Assembly: GCF_030490285.1 (NCBI RefSeq)
Contig: NZ_CP129884.1
Span: forward strand, 496,001 to 560,000
Direction: 5' to 3'
DNA: 64,000 nucleotides
Source of the DNA: Methylomonas montana
GTDB taxonomy: Bacteria > Pseudomonadota > Gammaproteobacteria > Methylococcales > Methylomonadaceae
Positions within the stretch are counted from its first letter, which is position 1, and each line of letters starts with the position of its first letter. Under the pieces are notes generated by a model. That model saw nothing but the letters and a program-made list of their open reading frames with translations. It was not told the DNA's origin and searched no databases. Below, one piece after another: positions 34,986-44,464 of the stretch. The position numbers and the translations under genes were made by a program.

Positions 34986-35729
34986 TTATAACAGCCCGTT
35001 GATGGCCGGATGCTGGCTCAGCAAATGTTCCCGGAACGCCTCGATTTGCGCTTCGTCATTACGGAATTCGCGCGGGATGTTCACCGCAATGTCGCTGATA
35101 ATCCGCATCGGCGGCGGCGACAGAAATATCAGTCTATCGGCCAAGGCAATGGCTTCGCGCAGATCGTGGCTGACGAACAGCACGGTATGCGGCCGTTGCT
35201 GCCACAGCGAATATAAAAGATTGCGCACTTGCCTGGCACTCGGCGCATCCAGCGAGACGAAGGGTTCGTCCATCAGCAGGATGTCCGGATTGATCGCGAA
35301 GGCGCGGATAATGGCTACCCGCCGCTGCATGCCCAACGACAAGCGTTCCGGATAAACCTGCTGCACATCGTCGAGTTGCATCGCGGCCAGTAGCGAGTCG
35401 ATCAAGGCGCCGGGTGGCGATTGCTCAAACACCACTTCGATATTCTGGCGGACCGTGTACCAGGGCAGTAGCCTTGGATTCTGAAACACATAGCCAATCT
35501 TGGCGGTCTTGGCTTGGCTACCGATGCGGATTTGGCCCTGGTAATGGCTATCCAGACCGGCGATCATATTCAACAAGGTGGTCTTGCCGCAGCCGGACGG
35601 GCCGAGCAGGCAGACGAATTCGTTACGGCCCACGCCGAGCTGCAAATCGGCGATCGCCTGGTGCTGGCGGTCTTCAGCATGCCTGGAGCGATAAGTCTTA
35701 TCCTGAATGCTGATGGTAATATCGTTCAT
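34986..35729 (-). CDS. ABC transporter ATPase, NitT/TauT type
   Basis: This 247-residue ATPase powers the adjacent permease. Walker A GPSGCGKTT, signature LSLGMQRRVAIIRA (a variant of LSGGQ), Walker B ILLMDEPFVSLDAP and switch SHDLRE are present. The ATG at 35729 overlaps the permease stop as ATGA and is chosen over an upstream in-frame start. The family imports nitrate, taurine, sulfonates, thiamine precursors or related small molecules. The substrate here is unknown. Confidence 0.92.
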   Translation of the reverse strand: MNDITISIQDKTYRSRHAEDRQHQAIADLQLGVGRNEFVCLLGPSGCGKTTLLNMIAGLDSHYQGQIRIGSQAKTAKIGYVFQNPRLLPWYTVRQNIEVVFEQSPPGALIDSLLAAMQLDDVQQVYPERLSLGMQRRVAIIRAFAINPDILLMDEPFVSLDAPSARQVRNLLYSLWQQRPHTVLFVSHDLREAIALADRLIFLSPPPMRIISDIAVNIPREFRNDEAQIEAFREHLLSQHPAINGLL

Positions 35730-36487
35730 CGCCGCCACCGTAAGGCTTTGCGGTCCAATGGCCGCAGCAACAGCCATTCGATCAGTTGAATCACCGCGAC
35801 GAAGGCAAAGGTGTAGGCCAGCAGGCTGGCGACATCGAACAATTGAAAGAACAGATGCAGCTGATAGCCCATGCCGTTGCTGCGGCCGAGCAGTTCCACG
35901 ACCAGGATGATTTTCCAGATCAGCGCCAGGCCGGAACGGGTGGCAGCCATCACGAACGGATGCAGTTGCGGCCAGATCACATGCACGAAAGTTCTCTTGC
36001 GGTCGAAACGATAGCTTTCGGCCATTTCCAGTAAATCCTTGTCCAACGCCCGCGTACCCTCGCGAATGGTGACGATCACATTCGGTAGTTTATTGATCAC
36101 CACCGCCAGAATCGCCGCCGATTCCGCCAGCCCGAACCAGACATAGCACAGGATGATGGTGACCAGCGCCGGGATGTTCAGAAAAATCACCAGCCAGTTA
36201 TCGAAAAACGCGTCCAGTGTCTGGTTTTTACCCAGCATCACGCCGATCGCGCAGCCCAGCAACATCGCGATCGAGAAACTGACCACCAAGCGCAGTAGCG
36301 TCACACCCAAGTGATACGGCAGTTCGCCGGATTGGGTGGCCTGCCAGAACACCAGTGCGACTTGGGCCGGATAGGGTAGTGTGTGGCTGTTTGCCACGCT
36401 GGCCGCCAGCTGCCATATACTCAGCAGCAATAACAGCGACAGCAGCGTGATGGCGGTGTGATTAAATTTGAAAGTGCCCGTCAACAT
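35726..36487 (-). CDS. ABC transporter permease, NitT/TauT type
   Basis: This 253-residue inner-membrane permease has six predicted helices (for example AITLLSLLLLLSIWQLAASV and VSFSIAMLLGCAIGVMLG). The cytoplasmic EAA-type loop is near VTIREGTRALDKDLLEMAESY, followed by the WPQLHPFV segment. The ATG at 36487 overlaps the binding-protein stop (TGATG), so the three transporter genes form a translationally coupled unit. Confidence 0.92.
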   Translation of the reverse strand: MLTGTFKFNHTAITLLSLLLLLSIWQLAASVANSHTLPYPAQVALVFWQATQSGELPYHLGVTLLRLVVSFSIAMLLGCAIGVMLGKNQTLDAFFDNWLVIFLNIPALVTIILCYVWFGLAESAAILAVVINKLPNVIVTIREGTRALDKDLLEMAESYRFDRKRTFVHVIWPQLHPFVMAATRSGLALIWKIILVVELLGRSNGMGYQLHLFFQLFDVASLLAYTFAFVAVIQLIEWLLLRPLDRKALRWRR

Positions 36488-37452
36488 CAATCGGCCGACC
36501 AGAACGTCCCCGCTTGCAGTTGCGCCGAATGGCCGGTCAGTTTGTTGTTGCTGAGTTGATGCAGCACGCTATAGATTTTTGCCGCGGCATCTTGCTGGCT
36601 GGCGCCCCATTGCTCGACTCGGCCCTGGCAATAGCGCTCTCTGAGTTTTTGCTGTTCGTTTGGTGTGGCGGCGTCGGTGAGCGGCACGATTTTTTGCCAT
36701 TCGGCATCGGAACTGCACAGGGCGTCGCGGGCTTGCCTACTCAGGCTGAGGAACTGCTTGACGGCGGTCTTATGTTGATCGGCCCAGTCTTGTTTGAACA
36801 CATAGCCGATGCTGGGCACCGTTTCGCTGATACCGAGCTGGCGGATGATGTCCTCGCCAGTCAATAACACCCGATAACCTTGGGCCTCCAGATGCGCGGC
36901 GAACTGCCAGAAAGTCAGTAAGGCATCCACGCGTTTGTCGAGCAATTGTTGACTGAGCAGCGGTGGCGCGCCGTAGATTTTTTCGACGCTGGCATTCAGA
37001 TCCAGCTGTTGCTGTTGGCCCAAGGCTTGTAACAGCAGCCAGTTTTTATCCAGTTCGCCACCGGCCACGCCCAGTTTCTTGCCTTTCAGATCGGCCAGCG
37101 ATTTGATTGGGCTGTCGGCGGGGACCATCAGAGCGCCGGAGGTGTCGGAAAAGGGATAAAAACTTAAATTCGTGCCTGCGCTACGCATGCTGGATGTCCA
37201 GATCCAATCCGAGACAATGATGTCTACGGCACCGGACTGCAAGGCGACCTTGCCGGCTTGCTGATTGGCGACGGCAACGTTTTCCAATGTAAATTCGGCC
37301 TTGTCTAGCAGGCCTTGATTGCGTATCGCCGCCACTTCCCAATTTAAGGTGCCGGCGGCCATGGCGCCCAACCGAATGGTAGGTTTCTCACCGGCGTAGC
37401 CGATATTCGTTAGCAGTGCGGCAACGGTCAGCAGACAAGTTTTAATCTTCAT
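36487..37452 (-). CDS. ABC transporter substrate-binding protein, NitT/TauT type
   Basis: This 321-residue periplasmic binding protein has a Sec signal peptide (MKIKTCLLTVAALLTNIGYA). The mature part has LGAMAAGTLNWEVAAIRNQGLLDKA, the DIIVSDWIW segment, LADLKGKKLGVAGGELDKN and LLDKRVDALLTFWQFAAHLEA. This is the NMT1/THI5-like fold common to nitrate, taurine and aliphatic sulfonate binders. No neighbouring enzyme gives away the ligand. It is the first gene of SBP-permease-ATPase-yigZ. Confidence 0.9.
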   Translation of the reverse strand: MKIKTCLLTVAALLTNIGYAGEKPTIRLGAMAAGTLNWEVAAIRNQGLLDKAEFTLENVAVANQQAGKVALQSGAVDIIVSDWIWTSSMRSAGTNLSFYPFSDTSGALMVPADSPIKSLADLKGKKLGVAGGELDKNWLLLQALGQQQQLDLNASVEKIYGAPPLLSQQLLDKRVDALLTFWQFAAHLEAQGYRVLLTGEDIIRQLGISETVPSIGYVFKQDWADQHKTAVKQFLSLSRQARDALCSSDAEWQKIVPLTDAATPNEQQKLRERYCQGRVEQWGASQQDAAAKIYSVLHQLSNNKLTGHSAQLQAGTFWSAD

Positions 37453-37579
37453 CTTGAAAGTCCCTGGTCGGATGGTCGAAGTGGCGATTTTAACGTAGCC
37501 GGGGCCATTCCGAGAATGTTTGTCGGTATCGTAATTTTCGATATGCCTACCAAGGCCAGGCTTGGACCGGCCAGGATAT

Positions 37580-40500
37580 TTAGGTGTTCAGCTCGAACAT
37601 GGCCGCCGGCACCGGCCGGCCGGTGTAATAACCTTGATACGACAGACAGCCTTTGTCCCGCAAAAACAGGATTTGTTCCTGGGTTTCAACACCTTCGGCG
37701 ATCACGTGCAAGCCCAAATTTTTAGCCATGCTAATGATGGTTTCCACAATCACCGCGTCGTTTTGATCGTTGGGAATGTCTCGGACAAAGCTTTGATCGA
37801 TTTTCAATTGGCTGATCGGCAGCTTTTTCAGGTAAGACAAGGACGAATAACCGATACCGAAATCGTCGATCGAGGTTTTCACGCCTAGCGTTTGTAGATC
37901 GCGCATTTTTTTCACGGTGTCGTCGATATCGCTAATCACGCAGCCTTCGGTTAGTTCGATCACCAAACGGTCGGCGGATAGCTCGGCGTCGAGCAATATC
38001 TGCTTCACCTGTTCGACAAAATCGGCCTGGCGGAATTGCCGGGAGCTGACGTTAACCGCCACATGGTGGATGGACTGCGCTTGTTGGTCCCAGGTTTTTA
38101 TTTGCCGGCAGGCCTCGCGCATTACCCATTCGCCTATCGGCAGAATCAGCTGGGTATCCTCGGCGATCGGAATGAATTCGGCCGGCGGAATCATACCTTT
38201 AACGGGGTGTTGCCAGCGGATCAGGGCTTCGGCACTCACCACCTTACCGTTATCATCGACCTGGGCTTGATAGTGCAATACAAACTGTTGATCTGTCAGG
38301 GCCTGGCGGATTTCTTTTTCCAGGGTCAACCGCCGGTTCGCGGCTTCCTGCATCGACGGCCTATAAAAGCTGATGCTGTTACGGCCACTCTCCTTGGCGC
38401 GGTACATCGCGGTGTCGGCTTGCTGGATCACGGCTTCCGGCTGATCGGCTACCTCGGGAAACAGGGTGACGCCAATGCTGGTGGAAAAATGGTGTTCGCT
38501 GCCCCGTACCGTGAATGGCTGATTGATGGTATGCAAAATTTTTTCCGCCAGCATCGCCGCGTGGTTGGTGGCTTGTGGCAGTTCAGCATGCCGGCCCGGC
38601 ACCATCACGATGAACTCATCGCCGCCCAAGCGGCAGGCCGTGTCTTCGTCGCGAATGATCGATTTAAGGCGTTGAGCCACCTGAACCAACAATTCGTCAC
38701 CAACTTGATGGCCGCGCGAGTCGTTGAGGGTTTTGAAGTGATCCAGATCCAGGAAAAACAAGGCGCCAAAACATTGTTGGCGCTTGGCGGCGGCGATTTC
38801 CTGTTTCAGGCGGTCCAGCAGCAAGCGTCGATTCGGCAAGCCGGTCAGCGGATCGTAAAACGCCAATTCGTGGATTTCCCGTTCGGCGGCCTTTTGCTCG
38901 CTGATGTCGGAAAAAATGGCCACATAATTCAGTAAACGGTCTTGTTCATCCCGGACGCCGGTGACGGTTAGCCAGGCTGGAAACACGTCGCCGTTCTTGC
39001 GTCGGCTCCGGATTTCGCCTTGCCATTGGTTATCTGTGATCAGCGTTTGGATCAAGGGGGCGATAAACCCCGACTCCTGGTCGGTGGCCGCCAAGAAATA
39101 GGGATGACGGCCGACGACTTCCTCCGTGTTATAGCCGGTGATTTGGTTAAAGGCATTATTAACCCTCAGGAGGATGCCGTTGGTGTCGGTGACGACAATC
39201 GCCTCATGCGATTGAAAGGTGGTTGCGGCGATTCTAAGTTCGTTTTCCTGCTGTTTGCGACGCTCTATTTCGGTATTCAAGGCCTGATTGCTGCGCAGTA
39301 AATCCCGGGTTTTTAAGGCTACCAAATCCTCTATCCGCGCGGTACGGCCGGTCATCAACATCAGCCCGAAGCTGGTCATGCCGCACAACAGAAAACCGCC
39401 TGATAACAGCCACCAGATGGTCCAGGAATGTTGCTGGCTATAAAAAGCCGGCGATGGTTGGTAATAAATGGTCCAGGTTCTATCGGCCACGGTTAAAGAG
39501 GCTTGTTTATGGGGGGCAAACTCATCGCGTTTGGTGGGTAAGTTGCTGTACAGCAGTCGCTGCTGGTCGTAGATGCTTAGCGACAACTGGATATCGGGTA
39601 AACGTCCAAATATTTCCCGCACTTCGCTACTGAGTTTAAAGACATTGGCCACTAAACCCAGGAAATATTGTTGGCGTTGGTCGCTGCTATTGAGCGATTT
39701 GCCTTTTTCGTAAACCGGTGAATAAATCGCAAATTCGAATTGATCGTCGGCGAATGCGATGCCGGGGGTGGTGACGGTTTCGCCGGATGCCACCGCCTTA
39801 TTGACAGTGGCTATTAGTTCGGGACAGCTGGCGACATCGACACCCATATTCCTTTCGTTGCCGAACCAATAGGCAATGGGGAGATAACTATCCCGGCTAC
39901 CCGCCGGAAGCGGCTGTCCTTGCGGGGAACATTCCCGGATTGGGGTTTTGAATTGGTTTTCGAATGGTTCGCGCTGCGCCGCATTGACTTTTGGCAACCA
40001 TTCCAGTGCTTCCAGTTCGGGGTGTTTGTTGAAAATGGTATGAGCGAATAACCTGAATTCATTGCGATTAACCGTTTCAGAGCTATCGAACAAGGCTTTC
40101 AACATCCGGTTATTCAAGATGTCGTCGTCCAAATGCTCTTGAAAACTCAGATGGATCAGGTTGACCTGATTCTCGAACAAATCTTGAATGCGTTGGTTTT
40201 CCAGGCGGCGGCTGTAAACAAAGGCGATGACCACCAGCAGCAGCGACACGGCTAGTGGATAGGCCACGAATTTTTGACGTTGCCGCCAAATATGATGGGG
40301 CGTGCCGATAAATAGCAGCACTAAAGGTGCGAATATCACCGCGCCGATCGCATCGCCCACCCACCATGTGCTCCAGTTCAAACCGAGCTCTGCAAAGTCG
40401 ATAATCTCGAAAAAATGCAGGAAGCTGGTGCCGATGGTGGCCGAGATCAGACAGCTGCCTATGCTTAGCAGGAAAAAATAGACGATGTGGCGGTCTTCCA

Positions 40501-40849
40501 TGAGCGGATTGTGCCGGCCTATCCAGCGATCGATCAGCGTGGCGCCTAGCCAGGCTTGGGCGCAGGCGCCGATACCGGCGGCCGCGCCCATCCAAAGCGG
40601 CAATAATGGGTTGTCGGCACTGGCCAGATTCAGGAAGGCGTAGGCTTGCGCCGCCAGAGCGCCGAGCAACAAGCCTGGCAATATTTTCGGCCCATAATGC
40701 AGCCAGCCGGCCAAGGCAATCCCGGCTGAGGGCCAGATCGGGCTGACATAGCTCGGCGGCATGGTTAGCATTTTGCCCAAATAGCCGCCAACGAAATAGG
40801 CCAGCGCCAATGCGGCATTGCTTAGAAGCAGTCTAAAGGGAGCTGACAT
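37580..40849 (-). CDS. MASE1-CHASE-PAS-GGDEF-EAL c-di-GMP protein
   Basis: This is an inner-membrane protein of 1089 residues. An N-terminal MASE1-like domain of about eight helices (FVGGYLGKMLTM; SYVSPIWPSAGIALAGWLHYG) spans residues 1-210. A periplasmic CHASE-like region follows (about 235-460), then another helix, a PAS domain (about 545-665, IFSDISEQKAAE), GGDEF with intact RLGGDEFIVM, and EAL with EALIRW, ELTEG, DDFGIGYSS and KIDQSFVRD. Both catalytic centres look complete, so it could make or degrade c-di-GMP. It is a single gene without obvious partners. Confidence 0.94.
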   Translation of the reverse strand: MSAPFRLLLSNAALALAYFVGGYLGKMLTMPPSYVSPIWPSAGIALAGWLHYGPKILPGLLLGALAAQAYAFLNLASADNPLLPLWMGAAAGIGACAQAWLGATLIDRWIGRHNPLMEDRHIVYFFLLSIGSCLISATIGTSFLHFFEIIDFAELGLNWSTWWVGDAIGAVIFAPLVLLFIGTPHHIWRQRQKFVAYPLAVSLLLVVIAFVYSRRLENQRIQDLFENQVNLIHLSFQEHLDDDILNNRMLKALFDSSETVNRNEFRLFAHTIFNKHPELEALEWLPKVNAAQREPFENQFKTPIRECSPQGQPLPAGSRDSYLPIAYWFGNERNMGVDVASCPELIATVNKAVASGETVTTPGIAFADDQFEFAIYSPVYEKGKSLNSSDQRQQYFLGLVANVFKLSSEVREIFGRLPDIQLSLSIYDQQRLLYSNLPTKRDEFAPHKQASLTVADRTWTIYYQPSPAFYSQQHSWTIWWLLSGGFLLCGMTSFGLMLMTGRTARIEDLVALKTRDLLRSNQALNTEIERRKQQENELRIAATTFQSHEAIVVTDTNGILLRVNNAFNQITGYNTEEVVGRHPYFLAATDQESGFIAPLIQTLITDNQWQGEIRSRRKNGDVFPAWLTVTGVRDEQDRLLNYVAIFSDISEQKAAEREIHELAFYDPLTGLPNRRLLLDRLKQEIAAAKRQQCFGALFFLDLDHFKTLNDSRGHQVGDELLVQVAQRLKSIIRDEDTACRLGGDEFIVMVPGRHAELPQATNHAAMLAEKILHTINQPFTVRGSEHHFSTSIGVTLFPEVADQPEAVIQQADTAMYRAKESGRNSISFYRPSMQEAANRRLTLEKEIRQALTDQQFVLHYQAQVDDNGKVVSAEALIRWQHPVKGMIPPAEFIPIAEDTQLILPIGEWVMREACRQIKTWDQQAQSIHHVAVNVSSRQFRQADFVEQVKQILLDAELSADRLVIELTEGCVISDIDDTVKKMRDLQTLGVKTSIDDFGIGYSSLSYLKKLPISQLKIDQSFVRDIPNDQNDAVIVETIISMAKNLGLHVIAEGVETQEQILFLRDKGCLSYQGYYTGRPVPAAMFELNT

Positions 40850-40891
40850 GGTTGACAGTATTGCCGAGGGCGTGAATAAAAATGTGGGGCT

Positions 40892-41371
40892 TTATTGACT
40901 TGGCGGCAATAGCTCACCGTTATCGGCATTAATGACCAAGGCTTTTCCAAACCCTGCTACATATTGGCCGCGTAATGGTGTCAGCGCCAGCAGATGGAAA
41001 TCGGGTAGCGCGCGCAAAACGGCGACGGTTTCGCCGAATCGGTTTTGTAACGCGTCCAGGAGTTGGTCGTACAAGGGATGTTGCTTATCAAGTTCGCTGA
41101 CCTTGCAGTTGAATACCACTCTTTGCCTGGCGAATGGATTGGCTGCATCGGCTTCCGGTTCGATGAACATGATGGAGGCCTGGCCTTGGCGCAGCATATT
41201 GCCGGTATGTTTGGCCAGTTGGCTGACATAAACGTAATAAGTGTTTTCGTATTCCAAAAACGGCGCATAACTGGCTTCGGCTTCGCCGTGTTCGGAGCAA
41301 GTGGCGATAGCCACGCTTTGGCTACGGGCGATCAAGCCCCGGTAATCGGCTGCTAGTGCTTGGGAACTCAT
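40892..41371 (-). CDS. HugZ-like / pyridoxamine phosphate oxidase-fold protein
   Basis: This 159-residue protein has the split-barrel fold of flavin- or haem-binding HugZ and PNPOx relatives: SVAIATCSEHGEAEASYAPF, YYVYVSQLAKHTGNMLRQG, ASIMFIEPEADAANPFARQR and a C-terminal LRGQYVAGFGKAL. The last motif resembles the haem-degrading HugZ family. Haem binding is not demonstrated by sequence. The ATG at 41371 overlaps the tag stop as ATGA, which decides it over a TTG 13 codons earlier. Confidence 0.82.
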   Translation of the reverse strand: MSSQALAADYRGLIARSQSVAIATCSEHGEAEASYAPFLEYENTYYVYVSQLAKHTGNMLRQGQASIMFIEPEADAANPFARQRVVFNCKVSELDKQHPLYDQLLDALQNRFGETVAVLRALPDFHLLALTPLRGQYVAGFGKALVINADNGELLPPSQ

Positions 41372-41946
41372 GGCAATGTGGCGCGGCTCAGTTGCGAATG
41401 GCGGAAACAATCGACAGTGTGATCGTTGACCATCCCCACCGCCTGCATATAAGCATAGCAGATGGTTTTACCGATGAATTTAAAGCCGCGCTTTTGCAGA
41501 TCCTTGCTCATGGATTCCGATTCCGGCGTGTAAGCCGGCAATTGGCTGTGCTGTAGCCAATGGTTTTGACGCGGCTCACCGTCGACGAAGCGCCAGATAT
41601 ATGTGTCGAAGCCGCCAAACGCTTGCTGTACCCGCAAAAATGCCTGGGCATTGAGCACGGCGGACTGGATTTTTAAACGGTTTCTGACGATGCCGGGATT
41701 TTGTAATAGCTCGGTCAGTTTGGCTTGATCGTAAGCGGCGACTTTGTTTGGGTCGAAATGATCGAAAGCGGTGCGATACGCTTCGCGCTTGTCGAGGATG
41801 GTTCGCCAACTGAGGCCGGCCTGTGCGCCTTCCAATACCAGAAATTCGAACAGCATTTGTTCGTCGTGCAGCGGCACGCCCCATTCGGTGTCGTGATAAT
41901 GCTCCTCGTTGGTGCTGCCTAGCGCCCAGGCGCATTTGTTCGGCAT
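41368..41946 (-). CDS. tag: DNA-3-methyladenine glycosylase I
   Basis: This base-excision enzyme removes 3-methyladenine from alkylated DNA. CAWALGSTNEEHYHDTEWG at the N-terminus contains the first zinc ligand and the active-site region. LFEFLVLEGAQAGLSWRTIL, GIVRNRLKIQS and FKFIGKTICYAYMQAVGMVNDH follow, with a late His and Cys as zinc ligands. It has 192 residues. The ATG at 41946 overlaps the stop of the HNH gene (TGATG). It is part of a coupled run yajD-tag-hugZ-like. Confidence 0.95.
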   Translation of the reverse strand: MPNKCAWALGSTNEEHYHDTEWGVPLHDEQMLFEFLVLEGAQAGLSWRTILDKREAYRTAFDHFDPNKVAAYDQAKLTELLQNPGIVRNRLKIQSAVLNAQAFLRVQQAFGGFDTYIWRFVDGEPRQNHWLQHSQLPAYTPESESMSKDLQKRGFKFIGKTICYAYMQAVGMVNDHTVDCFRHSQLSRATLP

Positions 41947-42305
41947 CAATCTTTTTTCATCAGGTTTTTCAGATCGGCGAAGGGGTTGAAGGTGGCTACC
42001 GGCGCCTTGCCTGCCGACGTGGCTTTGCCGCCGTAACGCACATGTTCTTCAAAGCGCTGATGCTCGTTATCGTGGCAATACAGGCACAGCAACTCCCAGT
42101 TGCTACCGTCGGGGGGATTGTGGTCATGATCGTGGTTGACGTGGTGTACGGTCAGTTCGCGCAGATTTTTATGATCAAACTCCCTCGAACAGCGCCCGCA
42201 AATCCAGGGATAGAGTTTCAATGCTTGTTCGCGGTAGCCTTTTTCCCGCTCTTCCTTGTAGCGCCGGGCTTCGGCGATGATGTGATAGGCTTTGTTATCC
42301 GACAT
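41946..42305 (-). CDS. yajD: YajD-like HNH nuclease
   Basis: This is a 119-residue HNH-family protein. Zinc-binding pairs CGRC (near residue 36) and CLYCHDNEH (near 73) surround the HNH core LTVHHVNHDHDHNPPDGSNWELLC. It closely fits the YajD family, whose biological role is unclear. It is the first gene of a coupled set with the alkylation-repair glycosylase Tag, 15 bp downstream of moaA. Confidence 0.88.
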   Translation of the reverse strand: MSDNKAYHIIAEARRYKEEREKGYREQALKLYPWICGRCSREFDHKNLRELTVHHVNHDHDHNPPDGSNWELLCLYCHDNEHQRFEEHVRYGGKATSAGKAPVATFNPFADLKNLMKKD

Positions 42306-42320
42306 GGTGTCCTCCGTTAG

Positions 42321-43325
42321 TCAGCCGCCGGTCGCGCTCATGTGCCGCAAAATGACCGGCTGTTCGTGAATATTGAATTCGTGTTTCTCAGGTTTGATTT
42401 GCATGGCTTCGACGATGGCCTTTTTCAGCGCGGCTTTATCGCCGGGCTGTTCCCTGACCACTTGTTTCAGATCGACCGAATGTTCGTTGCCCAGACACAG
42501 CAGCAAACGGCCTTCGGCGGTCAAACGTACCCGGTTGCAACTGCCGCAGAAATTGGCGCTGTGCGGCGAGATAAAGCCGACTTTGCTGTCGCTACCCGCC
42601 ACCCGGTAATAAGCCGATGGGCCGCCGGTCGAGTCGGTGACGGCTTCTAATGTAAAGCGTTGCTGCAAATCCTGCCGGATCAAATCGCTGGGGTAAAAAG
42701 CGTCGCCGCGATGATGATTGTCCACCGCGCCCAGCGGCATTTCCTCGATAAAGCTGATGTCTATACCGCGCTCGACGGCAAATTCCACCAGGTCGCAAAC
42801 TTCTGAATGATTGCGGTTTTTCAGAATTACCGCGTTGAGTTTGATGCGTTGAAAACCGGCCGTTCTGGCTTTTTCGATGCCTTTTAGCACCTGTTGCAAG
42901 TCGCCGGTACGGGTCAATTCCTTGAATTTGGCCGGATCCAGAGTGTCCAGGCTGATGTTGACGCGCTTGACGCCGGCGGCTTGCAAGTCGTCGGCCATCT
43001 CGGCCAGATGCGAGCCATTGCTGGTCAATACCAGTTCGTTCAAGCCAGCCACCCGGCCCAGGTCTTGCAACAAGCCCAATGCGCCCTTGCGCACCAGCGG
43101 TTCGCCGCCGGTAATTCGGATTTTGCCCACGCCCAACTCGATGAAGGTTTCGCAGATGAAGCGGATTTCTTCCAGGCTGAGAATCTGGCTGCGCGGCAGA
43201 AACACCATATCTTCTGCCATGCAGTAGACGCAGCGAAAATCGCAGCGATCGGTAATCGATACCCGCAGGTAGTTGACCACTCTGCCGAAGCGGTCTATCA
43301 GTTGCAAGGGTTTGCTCGGAGCCAT
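42321..43325 (-). CDS. moaA: GTP 3',8-cyclase MoaA
   Basis: This radical SAM enzyme carries out the first step of molybdenum-cofactor synthesis. The N-terminal [4Fe-4S] motif CDFRCVYC follows LRVSITDR, the glycine-rich ITGGEPLVRKG is present, and the C-terminal second cluster lies in CGSCNRVRLTAEGRLLLC. The protein ends in the conserved Gly-Gly. The ATG at 43325 gives 334 residues; a TTG four codons upstream is less likely. No other moa gene is adjacent. The gap to the next gene (43326-43484) has nothing recognisable. Confidence 0.96.
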   Translation of the reverse strand: MAPSKPLQLIDRFGRVVNYLRVSITDRCDFRCVYCMAEDMVFLPRSQILSLEEIRFICETFIELGVGKIRITGGEPLVRKGALGLLQDLGRVAGLNELVLTSNGSHLAEMADDLQAAGVKRVNISLDTLDPAKFKELTRTGDLQQVLKGIEKARTAGFQRIKLNAVILKNRNHSEVCDLVEFAVERGIDISFIEEMPLGAVDNHHRGDAFYPSDLIRQDLQQRFTLEAVTDSTGGPSAYYRVAGSDSKVGFISPHSANFCGSCNRVRLTAEGRLLLCLGNEHSVDLKQVVREQPGDKAALKKAIVEAMQIKPEKHEFNIHEQPVILRHMSATGG

Positions 43326-43484
43326 TACGGTCAACAAGAAAAATAAAAGTAGAAAATAGTAACACAGCCCTGCGTCGCTGCTGAGCGGTGTTATTGCCGG
43401 TAGTTAAAAGATTTAGCCGAGGGCTGCAAGTTCCTGGAATAGTTTTTGGCTTGCTAGGCTAGCACAAGGAAGCCGACTGGTTTT

Positions 43485-43940
43485 TCAGCTTGTCGAATTG
43501 TTAGCCAAACGCTGTAGCAACGCTAATACCGCCGATTCGATTTGCGGTAACGCTTCATTCGGGTGAGCGTCTTCTATATCGTCCACCTGCCAATATTCGA
43601 TTCGCTCCACCCAGTCCGGAAAACGCTGGTGCAACAAGGGCTTATGCTCGGTTTGTTTCAATGCGACGATGTGCCGGGCGGTTTTTAAATCTTGCTCGGT
43701 TAGCGCGATCGGCAAGCGAACAGGGTCGATAGGAATGTAGCGGAGCGCCAAACCATGCAAGGTATACGGCGAAATCGGTCCGGCATCTTCCTCGAGCAAC
43801 TCGATAGCCAGGCCGCGCGAAAACGCTTGCCAGGGCAACGCGTAGCTCGGCGCGTGATGATTGAACAAATACTCGGCAAACCGGCTGCGGTAGTAGTTGC
43901 CGGTGCAGAGGAACAGGATTTGCGGGTGGGTGGTGGTCAT
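43485..43940 (-). CDS. Low-molecular-weight phosphotyrosine phosphatase-like protein
   Basis: This 151-residue protein begins HPQILFLCTGNYYRSRFAEY. CTGNYYRS is the CX5R(S/T) loop of LMW protein tyrosine phosphatases and arsenate reductases. The second catalytic Asp may be in YWQVDDIEDAHP near residue 117. No exopolysaccharide or arsenic gene is nearby, so the substrate is open. It is a single gene on the minus strand, divergent from the PIN toxin gene. Confidence 0.82.
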   Translation of the reverse strand: MTTTHPQILFLCTGNYYRSRFAEYLFNHHAPSYALPWQAFSRGLAIELLEEDAGPISPYTLHGLALRYIPIDPVRLPIALTEQDLKTARHIVALKQTEHKPLLHQRFPDWVERIEYWQVDDIEDAHPNEALPQIESAVLALLQRLANNSTS

Positions 43941-44026
43941 AATATGCCGTTATTAGGAGTGTTGGGTGGTGCGTGAGATACCTATTAAATCATCTGCCAA
44001 GGCAAGAAAGAATTTGTTTCAGTCAT

Positions 44027-44052
44027 TATAATAGTGATACCGTATGTGGTAT
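44027..44052 (+). promoter_or_regulatory. -10 box and operator-like palindrome of the toxin-antitoxin pair
   Basis: A perfect TATAAT (44027-44032) is followed by ATACC-GTATGT-GGTAT (44037-44052), an inverted repeat that overlaps the start codon of the PIN gene. The arrangement suits autorepression by the ribbon-helix-helix antitoxin. No good -35 box is seen. Confidence 0.5.
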
Positions 44053-44464
44053 GCGAGAAATCATAATGGATACCAATGTTCTGTTCGCTGGCTTATATTC
44101 AGCCAATGGCGCATCGTTTAAATTATTGGCGCTTTTAGCCGCCGGCCAGTTGCGGCTAGTGATATCGACGCCATTATTGTTTGAGTATGAAGATGTTTTG
44201 ATACGCAACCGATCCATGCTGAAACTGACCGACACTGAAATAGACATCGTGTTGGATAACCTGTGCGGATTTAGCCGTCATCAAAAAGTATATTTTTTAT
44301 GGCGACCATATCTGCCAGACCCGAAAGACGATTTGGTCTTGGAGCTCGCTGTTGCCGCTAACGTCAACACCATAGTTACCCATAATTTAAAAGATTTTGC
44401 CCGTATCGAAAAATTTGGCATCGAAGCCATCACGCCAAAAACTTTGTTGGAGCGTTTAGTATGA
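44051..44464 (+). CDS. PIN-domain toxin, COG1569 type
   Basis: This 137-residue PIN-family ribonuclease is the likely toxin. Acidic residues of the active site appear in IIMDTNVLFAGL, in LLFEYEDVL, in LPDPKDDLVLELA and in THNLKDF. It closely resembles the putative toxin component, PIN family, group. The ATG at 44051 starts the conserved domain and lies about 20 bases after a perfect -10 box; upstream codons are not conserved-looking. The stop overlaps the antitoxin start as ATGA. The toxin gene comes first, the reverse of most type II pairs. Confidence 0.88.
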   Translation: MREIIMDTNVLFAGLYSANGASFKLLALLAAGQLRLVISTPLLFEYEDVLIRNRSMLKLTDTEIDIVLDNLCGFSRHQKVYFLWRPYLPDPKDDLVLELAVAANVNTIVTHNLKDFARIEKFGIEAITPKTLLERLV